Of a stretch of DNA of 64,000 bases, positions 36,203 through 43,097 are shown in pieces (position 1 is the first letter of the stretch; each line of letters begins with the position of its first letter). Source of the DNA: UBA11574 sp963752565 (lineage in GTDB: Bacteria > Desulfobacterota > Desulfobacteria > Desulfobacterales > UBA11574). The DNA is taken from positions 1 to 64,000 of the forward strand of contig CAVVZC010000017.1 in NCBI GenBank assembly GCA_963752565.1. Direction: 5' to 3'. Position numbers and translations under genes: made by a program. Under the pieces are notes generated by a model, which was not told the origin of the DNA, did not search any database, and saw only the letters and a program-made list of their open reading frames with translations.

Positions 36203-36304
36203 TTATTTTGTTGTTCTTGGTTTTAGTCTTCTATCGTTTCCGCTTCTCCTATTTTTACCAGACCTTCGCTCAGGAATATATTCATTATACGAGAACTCAC
36301 GCAT
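36203..36304 (-). CDS. small basic protein with RRSG repeat
   Basis: 33 residues: MREFSYNEYIPERRSGKNRR, then SGNDRRLKPRTTK. The E-R-R-S-G-K-x-R-R-S-G-x-D-R-R run is a recurrent motif of small Deltaproteobacterial proteins. It sits between the PEP-CTERM gene (55 bp upstream) and the shared terminator, so it is probably cotranscribed. The ribosome site is weak. A 35-codon frame overlaps it from an upstream ATG and cannot be excluded. Confidence 0.4.
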   Translation of the reverse strand: MREFSYNEYIPERRSGKNRRSGNDRRLKPRTTK

Positions 36305-36358
36305 TTCAATGCCTGAACGTCTCCCTCCATTATTGTGTAATATGTGGCACATTACATA

Positions 36359-36607
36359 TTATTTCTTAAACCTTTTGCGTCCATATACTGCAAGACCAAC
36401 CAAACCAGAGCCAAGCAGTATAAGTGTGGCGGGTTCGGGGACCGGGGAAATATCACCCCCTGCATCTCCATCAGCAGAGGCAACAGGTGTTGAAGTGGCT
36501 GAAGTAAAGCTTGATTTGGTTGCCGGATTATCAGACGAGTTTTCAGGGCAGGCTACAATTCCAAAAAACATGATCACAATACATAAAAACATAAAGGATT
36601 TTTTCAT
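36359..36607 (-). CDS. short PEP-CTERM-sorted protein
   Basis: 82 residues. A signal sequence ends near VACPE, possibly a lipobox (GIVAC). A ~30-residue Ser/Ala/Asp linker follows, then the PEP-CTERM tripartite signal: VPEPATLILLGSGLVGLA and the basic YGRKRFKK end. It is exported and then processed by an exosortase, none of which is in the window. There is almost no mature domain, so it may be a fragment of a longer surface protein or a bare linker. Confidence 0.75.
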   Translation of the reverse strand: MKKSFMFLCIVIMFFGIVACPENSSDNPATKSSFTSATSTPVASADGDAGGDISPVPEPATLILLGSGLVGLAVYGRKRFKK

Positions 36608-37316
36608 CTTTTTCCTTGATCATTATAAATAGGTTGAAAATTTTTATCTTGTTACTATTGAGCATGCTTACTAAATAGCAATTTGTGTGCCAGTTAGAAA
36701 TGATTTCAATTCACGCAAACAACATGTCTAAAACTGAAAATATATCAATAAAATAGAGCCTATCCTGATAATGAGGAACGACTTTTGTCTTAGAAATGTA
36801 AATTTACGGTATCGAGGGAGAAGTTTAGCGAACCTGTTGGTATACTTAAACTAAAATCGACAAACTGAATTTGATTCAGGGGCGGCTTCCTTGTGGTAGT
36901 GTATGATTTTATGAACACTTTGAACCGTTCACAGAAAAGGAGGAATAGAATATCAATCCCGTTTAGTATCATATTCAATCAGGATCATCTGAAGGAATTG
37001 CCTTCAGATGATTACCATTTATTTACAAGAGCTTGAGTCTTTATTTCTATCAAGCTCTTTTGCCGCTGTATGACAATTCCTTCATCTGTCCCCCATGTTT
37101 TTCAGACAATAAATTAGAAATTATAGAATAAACAGAGGGTTATCTTTATTTTTTGACCTGGCACATCAATTGCAAAGAGCAAAAGAGATTCACAATCGTA
37201 GCGCAAATGAAATGAAATACGTTTGGAGGCGGTTCTTCAAATCGTATAATTATTTGGCGCTACGCTTTAATTAGATCATCCCCGGTATTGTCGGGGAAAA
37301 ACAAAAGGAGAATGTA
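36608..37316. other. 710-bp intergenic region
   Basis: Contains a perfect 12-bp hairpin ATCATCTGAAGG/CCTTCAGATGAT (36984-37012) with a 5-nt loop and a free AAAAGGAGG at 36938 that has no start codon behind it. The remainder is AT-rich leader sequence of the next gene; no further gene seen. Confidence 0.5.
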
Positions 37317-37619
37317 ATGAAAAGAACAATTTGTCTGGTAGTATGTGCACTGTTTATGGTTGTCATGATGTCGGGTGTTGCTTTATCTGCCGAGAAAAAA
37401 GCTGCAGAACAAGCGAAGGAAATTATGATTACCGGAACAATTAATGATGCCAATCAACTCGTGGATAAAGACGGACAAGTTTTCAGCATTGCCGTTACCA
37501 AAGAAGGCCAAGAGCTGGTCACTAATATTGGCCAGAAAGTTCAGGTAAAGGGAACTGTACTGGAAAGCGAAGGGCAGAAACAGATCAGCGTTTCAGCCTA
37601 TAAAGTCATTAAAGAATAA
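37317..37619 (+). CDS. small periplasmic OB-fold-like protein
   Basis: 100 residues with a clear signal peptide (VVCALFMVVMMSGVALSA) and a ~75-residue mature part: IMITGTINDANQLVDKDGQV, GQKVQVKGTVLESEGQKQIS. The alternating beta pattern of G-T-I ... V-K-G-T-V suggests a single OB fold, as in small DUF5666 or BOF-like proteins. AAAGGAGAATG stands before the ATG and a strong terminator follows, so it is a one-gene unit. Confidence 0.65.
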   Translation: MKRTICLVVCALFMVVMMSGVALSAEKKAAEQAKEIMITGTINDANQLVDKDGQVFSIAVTKEGQELVTNIGQKVQVKGTVLESEGQKQISVSAYKVIKE

Positions 37620-37664
37620 CCGGCCATATAATAGAAATGGCAACTTTGGCAACTTAAAAGAGAA

Positions 37665-37690
37665 GGGGGAATTTTTCCCCCTTTTTTTTT
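37665..37690 (+). terminator. intrinsic terminator
   Basis: GGGGGAA-ttt-TTCCCCC followed by nine T residues, 45 nt after the OB-fold-like gene. Confidence 0.9.
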
Positions 37691-38063
37691 GAAATAGCAT
37701 GGTGCATAGAGCATGAAGAGATGGGACAGACTGTGTTTATTCAACACGCTCATGTAGATAAGGAGAGATGGTCAGGTGAAAACCGGATTAGCTCAAGAGA
37801 AAAGAATTAACATGTGAATAATTCGAGTGGGAAATCCACACTCTGTAATTATCCCCATACTTCATTGCAATGCATAAAATCAATAAAAATAAATAGAATC
37901 CCAAAACGATATTTAATCCAAAGCAGCAGAAATCAAATATAGGCCTATTGCAGATTTATTGAGAAAACTGCATGAAAATCCAACTTGTTAAAACCTGACA
38001 TACCTTGCCAAAAGCACAACCTGAAGCAAATTAATGCCTAATACAGATATCATAAAAAGAAAA

Positions 38064-38091
38064 GGGCAAATCTTACGAAATGGATTTGCCC
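38064..38091 (-). terminator. intrinsic terminator of the lipoprotein gene
   Basis: On the minus strand GGGCAAATC pairs with GATTTGCCC around a 10-nt loop and is followed by TTTTCTTTTTATG. The hairpin and flanks have a near copy at 38724-38751. Confidence 0.75.
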
Positions 38092-38152
38092 TAATCAAAA
38101 ACGATATTACAATAATTTTAAGATCTCAAAAATTTGAGGGTGTATAACCTTA

Positions 38153-38632
38153 TTAATTAGAATTACCTTCTACAGGCACCTCCTCCAGGTCGTATACATA
38201 CATCTTTCCGTTATCGGTCAACTTGAGGACAACCATTCCGTATGAATAATACAAATAGCCATAAAACCTGCCATCCGGGCCTAAAATCTCGCTGAGCCAG
38301 GGTTCATACTGAGTGTGCGGATAAATCATTTGCGTAATCTCTATCAAGGTCTTTTGATCCCTGACCTTTTCCCACCTATCTCCCACCAGTGCCGTATCGT
38401 TATTTTTCGGATCGAACATGACCCCCAAAGGATTTCTGACGCCATAATATCTTGCAAAAGAACCGGCATAATAGATATCGTAATCTTCCCATTTATCGAT
38501 TAAATCCTGAATGGTCACTTCGCCCGGGCCTTTAGGCAACATTTTGACCTTGCCGTAGTTCTTCAGCGATATGGAACAACCACAGAGGATCAGGACGATT
38601 AAAAGCATGATTAACAATCTATGTTTATTCAT
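38153..38632 (-). CDS. lipoprotein of unknown function
   Basis: 159 residues from the ATG at 38632: a short hydrophobic signal ending in LILCGC (C19), then a soluble domain with VTIQDLIDKWEDYDIYY, NPLGVMFDPKNND, WLSEILGPDGRFYGYLYYS and VVLKLTDNGKMYVYDL. No family recognised. The frame extends eight codons upstream (ATG at 38656). It is anchored in a membrane facing the periplasm. Terminators flank it on both sides. Confidence 0.7.
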   Translation of the reverse strand: MNKHRLLIMLLIVLILCGCSISLKNYGKVKMLPKGPGEVTIQDLIDKWEDYDIYYAGSFARYYGVRNPLGVMFDPKNNDTALVGDRWEKVRDQKTLIEITQMIYPHTQYEPWLSEILGPDGRFYGYLYYSYGMVVLKLTDNGKMYVYDLEEVPVEGNSN

Positions 38633-38723
38633 TTTTCTTACATTCTCTTTGCACATGTTTCAGTTTCGTGAAGAACCATCCTACTGATTACATATATCCC
38701 ATAATTTCCACCAAAAATCAAAA

Positions 38724-38751
38724 GGGCAAACCCGGCGAAATAGGTTTGCCC
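38724..38751 (-). terminator. intrinsic terminator, near copy of 38064-38091
   Basis: GGGCAAACC/GGTTTGCCC with a 10-nt loop, followed on the minus strand by TTTTGATTTTTGG. It probably ended transcripts of the parA/38997 region before a MITE was inserted. Confidence 0.7.
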
Positions 38752-38805
38752 TCATTTAAAAACGATATCACAGGTTCTGAATCCACTTTCAAAATGACGG
38801 ATACA

Positions 38806-38921
38806 TAGCGAGACTGTCGAAAAAGCCCAATTCTGTCCTTTTTTCTAATTTCGGATGTAGTAAAGTCAGATAGTTATAAGCTCCAAAATCATACTTTTGT
38901 AGTTTTTCGACAGTCTCGCTA
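38806..38921. mobile_element. 116-bp MITE with TA duplication
   Basis: Perfect 17-bp terminal inverted repeats GCGAGACTGTCGAAAAA and TTTTTCGACAGTCTCGC, each flanked by TA. A TA target duplication with short perfect ends is what IS630/Tc1-mariner elements and their MITEs leave. The 80-bp interior codes nothing. One side abuts a ParA N-terminal fragment. Confidence 0.75.
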
Positions 38922-38982
38922 GATTTATAGCTATTGTGGTCTTGCCTACTCCACCTTTCTGGTTGACCAAAGATATGATCAT
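38922..38982 (-). pseudogene. parA: ParA-family ATPase, N-terminal fragment
   Basis: The frame opens MIISLVNQKGGVGKTTIAIN, the deviant Walker A box (K-G-G-V-G-K-T-T) of ParA/MinD/Soj proteins, and then runs into the MITE. No ParA sequence can be recognised on the other side, so the rest was lost. It once belonged to a plasmid- or chromosome-partition module. Confidence 0.7.
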
Positions 38983-38996
38983 AAGTTCAACTCAAA

Positions 38997-39494
38997 TTAT
39001 TGTAAATTTACAGACACCCATGCGTGGCGAAAATCATCGACAAGGCTTCTTGTTTTGCTTCTTATATCATCCAAATTTGGAGTTATCCCAATATATTCGA
39101 CAGACCATGTTGAAGCTATGCTCCTTTTATTGTATCGTTCAAGATAAACGTTTTGCATTAATTCCAGATTAATATTGAAAACGTACGCACCGTGGGAAGT
39201 TTTACCGATGTTTATATTTACATAAATCCACGGACTCCCAGACACCTTTGATACTTCTTCAAAGGTCAATACATTTAATCCTGTCATGCGGAGTTTCATC
39301 TCAACGTCTGTCTGTATCTGGCTTTTGGTCAGGCCGGCTTTTTCGCTCTCCGGCCCCATTTTTTCGACCACCACACTAATCCCCTTGATGCCTTGGAGAG
39401 TTTCTCTGGTAACCTTAGTATTAAATCCCCAGACCATTCCTGGCAGAATCAACAACACGACCATAACGGTAATAATGTGGCTTGCTCTAATCAT
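38997..39494 (-). CDS. exported protein of unknown function
   Basis: 165 residues with a signal peptide (HIITVMVVLLILPGMVWG) and a mature domain containing GIKGISVVVEKM, KSQIQTDVEMKLRMTGLNVL, SPWIYVNINIG and NVYLERYNKRSIASTWSVEY. The V-E-x-K-L-R-x-x-G-I pattern is common in periplasmic proteins of unknown role in sulfate reducers. GGGGGGAG precedes the ATG. It starts just downstream of RHH-relic DNA and ends next to the ParA fragment. Confidence 0.65.
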   Translation of the reverse strand: MIRASHIITVMVVLLILPGMVWGFNTKVTRETLQGIKGISVVVEKMGPESEKAGLTKSQIQTDVEMKLRMTGLNVLTFEEVSKVSGSPWIYVNINIGKTSHGAYVFNINLELMQNVYLERYNKRSIASTWSVEYIGITPNLDDIRSKTRSLVDDFRHAWVSVNLQ

Positions 39495-39551
39495 AACTCC
39501 CCCCCATATTCATCTAACGTTCGTTTAATGAACGGTCACCAAAAACACAAA

Positions 39552-39576
39552 ACCCCACCTCTATGAGAAATGGGGT
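39552..39576 (-). terminator. intrinsic terminator, copy of 7359-7387
   Basis: ACCCCA/TGGGGT with inner CTC/GAG pairing, then TTTTGTGTTTTTGG on the minus strand. Its flank toward 39610 matches the 3' region of the RHH gene at 7425. Confidence 0.65.
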
Positions 39577-39610
39577 CTTTATAATCCGTCATGGCAACCT
39601 CGGTTTCGGG

Positions 39611-39655
39611 TTATTTTTTCGGGTTTTTCCAGGCAACGCCTTGATGGCCAAGCAA
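39611..39655 (-). pseudogene. RHH-protein C-terminal relic
   Basis: The minus strand ends GHQGVAWKNPKK-stop, matching the GITWKKYKK tail of the intact RHH gene at 40459, followed by the shared 3' region and terminator. The body has been replaced by the next membrane-protein gene. Confidence 0.5.
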
Positions 39656-40075
39656 CTATGCGATCATTGATGGTATTTGGACAATTGCTATTCCTAAAAA
39701 CAAGAATATGAAAGCAATACAAAGTAGAATGAAGACCAGCACCAGAAATAACTTTGTCAAATTTACTATCCTAACGCAAATATTCGATAACTTGCGCATA
39801 AATGGATTCTTAAAATTATTTATTGCCTTGGAAATTGTTTCGTCAATGTTCCACAGGTCAGAAAAAACCAAGTAATGTGGAAAATATAAATAGTCAAAAG
39901 CTGTTCTATCAGGTGGAAGTATCCTTGAGTAGAGCATGCGTTTTAGACGAATTGCGTCTTGTTTCCGCATCTTTTTAAGCCCTATTAGATAAATAATGAT
40001 GTTGGGTAACAATACAATTAGTGCTGAGTTTAAGTACCCTATTTTATGAATATAATTTAGAATATTATCTATCAT
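39656..40075 (-). CDS. small integral membrane protein
   Basis: 139 residues with hydrophobic segments at ~15-33 and ~108-133 separated by a basic cytoplasmic stretch (KKMRKQDAIRLKRMLYSRI) and FPHYLVFSDLWNIDETISKA. No family recognised. AAGGTAGGG precedes the ATG. It lies between two RHH relics, which suggests it arrived with, or within, that cluster. Confidence 0.55.
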   Translation of the reverse strand: MIDNILNYIHKIGYLNSALIVLLPNIIIYLIGLKKMRKQDAIRLKRMLYSRILPPDRTAFDYLYFPHYLVFSDLWNIDETISKAINNFKNPFMRKLSNICVRIVNLTKLFLVLVFILLCIAFIFLFLGIAIVQIPSMIA

Positions 40076-40184
40076 AGCCCTACCTTCGCCTTCTTGGGCA
40101 AAAAAATAGATTGACGAGTGTCAAGTCGAGTAGATTTCGGTTTTTGATAATTGTCAAGCCATCTCCAGCTACCAGCAGGTAGGG

Positions 40185-40241
40185 CTATTTTTTGGGCTTT
40201 TTCCAGGTAAGTCCTTTGTGAACTGGTTGCCTATATATGTT
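40185..40241 (-). pseudogene. RHH-protein C-terminal relic
   Basis: The minus strand reads NIYRQPVHKGLTWKKPKK-stop, closely parallel to TYIKEHKGITWKKYKK of the intact gene at 40459. Its 5' part is overlapped in another frame by the end of the following small gene. Confidence 0.45.
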
Positions 40242-40419
40242 GCATTAGCCAAGATTTTATAATTTGGTATCGATCACCAACACAACGAAAGGACGTTAAA
40301 TCAGGTCTTTCTTTTAATATTTTCCATGCGAATTTAGCGGTTTCGTTTTCGTTCCTAGATTCTTCAGGTCGTGATAACCATAACTTTATTATTTGAGATC
40401 TAGCCTCTGATTGTTTCAT
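40231..40419 (-). CDS. small hypothetical protein
   Basis: 62 residues, helical and basic: MKQSEARSQIIKLWLSRPEE, NETAKFAWKILKERPDLTSF, DRYQIIKSWLMQHI. GAGGGCAAGA precedes the ATG. The paired IIKxWL segments hint at a helical hairpin. No family known. It stands between RHH genes and relics. Confidence 0.5.
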   Translation of the reverse strand: MKQSEARSQIIKLWLSRPEESRNENETAKFAWKILKERPDLTSFRCVGDRYQIIKSWLMQHI

Positions 40420-40458
40420 TCTTGCCCTCGTTATTTGGCGCAGCTTCCCGTGGGTATG

Positions 40459-40620
40459 TTATTTTTTATACTTTTTCCAGGTAATTCCTTTATGCTCTTT
40501 TATATAGGTTTTAATGGCGTGCTTTATGAAGTTGCTAAGACTGCGGTTGTCTTCAGATGCGAGCTTTAGCAGAAACTCTTTAAAATCAGGGTCAAATTTT
40601 ATACCTATCATAGCTTTCAT
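40459..40620 (-). CDS. ribbon-helix-helix protein
   Basis: 53 residues: MKAMIGIKFDPDFKEFLLKL, SEDNRSLSNFIKHAIKTYIK, ending KGITWKKYKK. A short beta-strand followed by two helices with an S-L-S-N-F-I turn is the classical RHH repressor/antitoxin fold. It is the intact member of a family whose C-termini recur as relics at 39611 and 40185. No toxin partner is visible. Confidence 0.65.
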   Translation of the reverse strand: MKAMIGIKFDPDFKEFLLKLASEDNRSLSNFIKHAIKTYIKEHKGITWKKYKK

Positions 40621-40737
40621 GCCCCTTAGCATAACGAGGTTTAACGATTTTGTAAATAGGACTTGACATTAAAATGAACGAAATTTCAACTAAGATGAAC
40701 TTGGTTAAACCAATCGTCAACCTAAAAGCAAAGTAAA

Positions 40738-40911
40738 ATGAAAAACACATTATCAAACAGAGCGCTTGAAGGAACCTGCAGCGGTGACCTTGTGGGCGTT
40801 TATTACTGTGGACCGTGGAAAGCCTTCAGGCGCTTTTCTTTTTTAGCCCCACGGGATTGGCGCTGCAGGCTGAAGAGGAAATCGAGGAAGATTAACACTA
40901 TCCGTCTATGA
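40738..40911 (+). ncRNA. candidate small RNA/attenuator with alternative stems
   Basis: GCGCTTGAAGG (40762-40772) pairs over 11 positions (one G-U) with CCTTCAGGCGC (40823-40833), which runs straight into TTTTCTTTTTT, a Rho-independent end with a 50-nt loop. In competition, CCTGCAGCG (40775-40783) pairs perfectly with CGCTGCAGG (40861-40869) beyond the T-run, forming an antiterminator-like arm. A 57-codon frame crosses the region but has atypical Cys/Arg-rich composition. Either an sRNA or a termination switch. Confidence 0.4.
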
Positions 40912-40943
40912 TGAGCTTTCGGGCTTGTTCTGGAAAATAAAAA

Positions 40944-40973
40944 ACCCCTTAGAGAGCGACAACTCTCAGGGGT
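40944..40973 (-). terminator. intrinsic terminator
   Basis: On the minus strand ACCCCTGAGAG pairs with CTCTCTAAGGGGT and is followed by TTTTTTATTTT. It would end transcripts from the Xre gene ~400 nt upstream. Confidence 0.7.
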
Positions 40974-41368
40974 ATTGAGGAAGTTAGGTAATGAAGAAAT
41001 TTATTAATAACCCGACACTTAAAAAATGCCATACGGTGATATGTCAAGATGTATCATAAAACCTTTATATCGGGGTAATTGTCTCTATTGCCACTGTAAA
41101 ACATTAACCGTCAGACCGATCTTTCAGACTTTAAGTAAATGATTACAACTAAACGCACATAAAAAAATGTGAGGCATAAAATTATATTTATTAACATATC
41201 ATTTCTCCTATTAGATATATCGACAAATGTACTAAAAACTTTAAACCCACGGGCTAGTTTGACGGAGCGAAACCGGCTTTCCTGGTCAAGGTTCTGAACA
41301 ATTTAGAACCTCTGCCAGTTTGAGGGACAGGGGTTATGCCCTTTGACAATTTGGTATAACTCTTTAAT
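40974..41368. other. ~400-bp non-coding stretch
   Basis: AT-rich 3' region between the Xre gene and its presumed terminator. A short inverted repeat GGTTCTgaacaatttAGAACC at 41289-41309 is the only structure I see. Confidence 0.4.
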
Positions 41369-41563
41369 TTAATGAAAAACTTTGTTCCTATCTGATAATT
41401 TAAAACCCAAGGCCAAAACAATCTTTCGTTTTGTTTCCATTCTGCATGGCTTACCTTGTTCTATTCGTGAGATGGTGGGAGATGAAATATCGGCTCTTCT
41501 GGCCAGTTCAGTCTTGCTGATCAATAAAGACTCTCTAATTTTTTTTAAGGAATTTTTTTTCAT
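41369..41563 (-). CDS. Xre-family HTH regulator
   Basis: 64 residues that are almost only a Cro/C1-type helix-turn-helix: LKKIRESLLISKTELARRAD, ISSPTISRIEQGKPCRMETK, KRKIVLALGFKLSD. The Q-like recognition helix S-P-T-I-S-R-I-E is canonical. The ATG at 41563 is chosen because the HTH starts right after it; the frame is open 66 nt further through a hydrophobic stretch starting at TTG. It follows a tiny membrane-protein gene by 28 bp, a phage- or plasmid-like arrangement. Confidence 0.7.
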   Translation of the reverse strand: MKKNSLKKIRESLLISKTELARRADISSPTISRIEQGKPCRMETKRKIVLALGFKLSDRNKVFH

Positions 41564-41591
41564 TTTCTTAGGCCCAAATAGTCCTGCACTG

Positions 41592-41699
41592 TCACTGTAA
41601 TAAACAAACCATATAAACAGTGAAATCAACCATGCACCAAGTGCCCCAAATGGCTACTATTGTTGCAGTGACCAATAATAAGCTAACGATTACTTTCAT
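41592..41699 (-). CDS. 35-residue single-pass membrane peptide
   Basis: MKVIVSLLLVTATIVAIWGT then WCMVDFTVYMVCLLQ: one transmembrane segment and little else. AAGGCGG lies 5 nt before the ATG. It is upstream of the Xre gene in the same direction. Size and composition resemble small toxic or holin-like peptides, but that is only an analogy. Confidence 0.4.
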   Translation of the reverse strand: MKVIVSLLLVTATIVAIWGTWCMVDFTVYMVCLLQ

Positions 41700-41811
41700 G
41701 ATGACCGCCTTTTTATTTACAAATGCAAAAACCATGCAAACTTATTTGGTTGCGATATGTTTTAATTAAAATTGTATTTAAATTAAATGGTTACATCAAA
41801 TGGAGGTCTAA

Positions 41812-41907
41812 ATGGCAGGGTTGATTTATACCAAAGTGTCTGAAATTTTGTCGTATACGACAAAATATTTACGGAAAGTATTTTATAATACCAACCCATT
41901 GGACTAA
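41812..41907 (+). CDS. 31-residue ORF with internal operator-like palindrome
   Basis: TGGAGG stands 6 nt ahead of an ATG and 31 codons (MAGLIYTKVSEILSYTTKYL ...). The coding DNA contains a perfect 22-bp palindrome at 41845-41866 (centre TCGTATACGA). The strong ribosome site supports translation; the peptide itself is unknown. Confidence 0.35.
   Translation: MAGLIYTKVSEILSYTTKYLRKVFYNTNPLD
41845..41866. promoter_or_regulatory. perfect 22-bp palindrome
   Basis: ATTTTGTCGTATACGACAAA plus AT, fully self-complementary. Such a site fits a dimeric repressor, perhaps the divergent Xre protein 280 bp away, or an RNA hairpin without loop. Confidence 0.4.
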
Positions 41908-42073
41908 GCACGTACGGCTGAAAAGGATACTCCCTGGTCCCTGTCCGTGGATTAACCAGGTGATGGGAGTAAAGGCTTTCGCCACCTTTTTTATAAAATA
42001 TTATCGCAATTCTTGACATAATGGTATCAAGATTCAATTATATTATAAGACCATATAAAGGAGGGATGAATAC

Positions 42074-42223
42074 ATGACGGAAAAGGTTAGAAACATTACA
42101 ATCAGTATACCTTACGACATCTGGAAAAAGCTCAGGCGTATGCAGGAAGATGATAAGATTAGATCAATTCAACAGGCGTCCATTGAAGGACTCAAACGAA
42201 TAATTAAAGAAAAGAGGGGGTGA
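42074..42223 (+). CDS. small RHH-like DNA-binding protein
   Basis: 49 residues: MTEKVRNITISIPYDIWKKL, RRMQEDDKIRSIQQASIEGL, KRIIKEKRG. An I-T-I-S-I-P strand and two helices give the ribbon-helix-helix pattern. AAAGGAGGGATGAA precedes the ATG. Its stop overlaps the start region of the next gene, so the two form an operon, in the fashion of antitoxin/partner pairs. Confidence 0.6.
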   Translation: MTEKVRNITISIPYDIWKKLRRMQEDDKIRSIQQASIEGLKRIIKEKRG

Positions 42224-42225
42224 TT

Positions 42226-42651
42226 ATGGACAACAAGGTAAAAACTTTCTTTCCAGATAAGGCAATGCGTGAATTGGCTAAAAGATTAGGAATTGATAAA
42301 AAGACACCGGAAGAGATAGGGGAATACATAAAAGAAACTATGGATGATCCAGAAACGAGGAAACATTTAATAAGAATGTTTGATTTAATAAAAAAAGGCG
42401 ATACACAGACAATTGGGAAAGAGTGGAAAGAAGATATAGAAAAAATGAAAGAACTTGAAAAAAAGTTGGTTGGGATACAGGACAAGGAAGATAAATTTAT
42501 CTGTGTTAACTGTATGACAGATGAAGGTCGGGAACATTATTATGAGGATGAAGCCATCACCTTGTCGGATATTGCAGAACTAAAAACCACTTCATTTTAC
42601 CAATGCGATAACTGTAAGAAAAAATTTAGCAAAGATGGAATAACTGAATAA
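42226..42651 (+). CDS. hypothetical protein with C-terminal zinc ribbon
   Basis: 141 residues. The N-terminal ~85 are charged helices (KAMRELAKRLGIDKKTPEEI, KMKELEKKLVGIQDKED), the C-terminal part has FICVNCMTDEG and FYQCDNCKKKF, two CxxC knuckles of a zinc ribbon. AGAGGGGG precedes the ATG, 2 nt after the RHH-like gene. A partner role with that regulator is likely; the function is unknown. Confidence 0.55.
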   Translation: MDNKVKTFFPDKAMRELAKRLGIDKKTPEEIGEYIKETMDDPETRKHLIRMFDLIKKGDTQTIGKEWKEDIEKMKELEKKLVGIQDKEDKFICVNCMTDEGREHYYEDEAITLSDIAELKTTSFYQCDNCKKKFSKDGITE

Positions 42652-42664
42652 AAGAACGGGGGGA

Positions 42665-42784
42665 ATGATGATGGCAGTACTAGTCAGGCAAAAAACTAAA
42701 GGGAAGGGCAACTCCTGGTGGGTGTTTGTATCCCATAACGGTCAACGAATGTTTGGATCATGCATTGGATTCCGAGCTAATTGA
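42665..42784 (+). pseudogene. tyrosine recombinase N-terminal stub
   Basis: MAVLVRQKTKGKGNSWWVFV then SHNGQRMFGSCIGFRAN-stop. The first ~27 residues are the arm-type DNA-binding domain of a phage/ICE integrase; the frame then fails and no catalytic part is present. GGGGGGAATG precedes the ATGs. The start is nearly identical at DNA level to the remnant at 7981-8175. Confidence 0.65.
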
Positions 42785-42856
42785 AAACAATCCTAAAATT
42801 GGGTTGAAGTTGATTCAAAAAAGGACTACAGATGAATTTTTATCGAGAAAGGAACC

Positions 42857-43069
42857 ATGTTATATCATATCGTATTAATGATAATTTTCGTAGTATTGGC
42901 ATATGCTGTTGTCGTACTGTTTAGGAAATTTGCCATTATCCAGAAACGAAGGAAAGAGCGGCAATTAAAGGAATCGGAGCTTATAAACAAACTTGTTTAT
43001 GAAGGGGATCTTACGACCGGCAACACCGCCAAAGGCGGGCAAGCCTCGCCAATCGCTCAACTTAGGTAA
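42857..43069 (+). CDS. small single-pass membrane protein
   Basis: 70 residues: one TM helix (VLMIIFVVLAYAVVVLF) and a basic cytoplasmic tail (QKRRKERQLKESELINKL). The last ~20 residues (AKGGQASPIAQLR) are coded by dispersed-repeat DNA containing CAATCGCTCAACTTAGG, so the original C-terminus may have been replaced. GAAAGGAA lies before the ATG. Confidence 0.5.
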   Translation: MLYHIVLMIIFVVLAYAVVVLFRKFAIIQKRRKERQLKESELINKLVYEGDLTTGNTAKGGQASPIAQLR

Positions 43070-43097
43070 TACAAATTGACAACATCAAGGGAATTTA

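Noticed and set aside
38866..38982. 38-codon small protein opening with the ParA Walker box
   Set aside because: Only the first ~20 codons are ParA; the remainder is MITE sequence, so it is a fragment and not a gene.
40738..40911. 57-residue protein
   Set aside because: The composition is atypical (Cys/Arg/Trp-rich), there is no clear ribosome site, and the DNA is better explained by paired stems; kept only as an alternative within the ncRNA entry.
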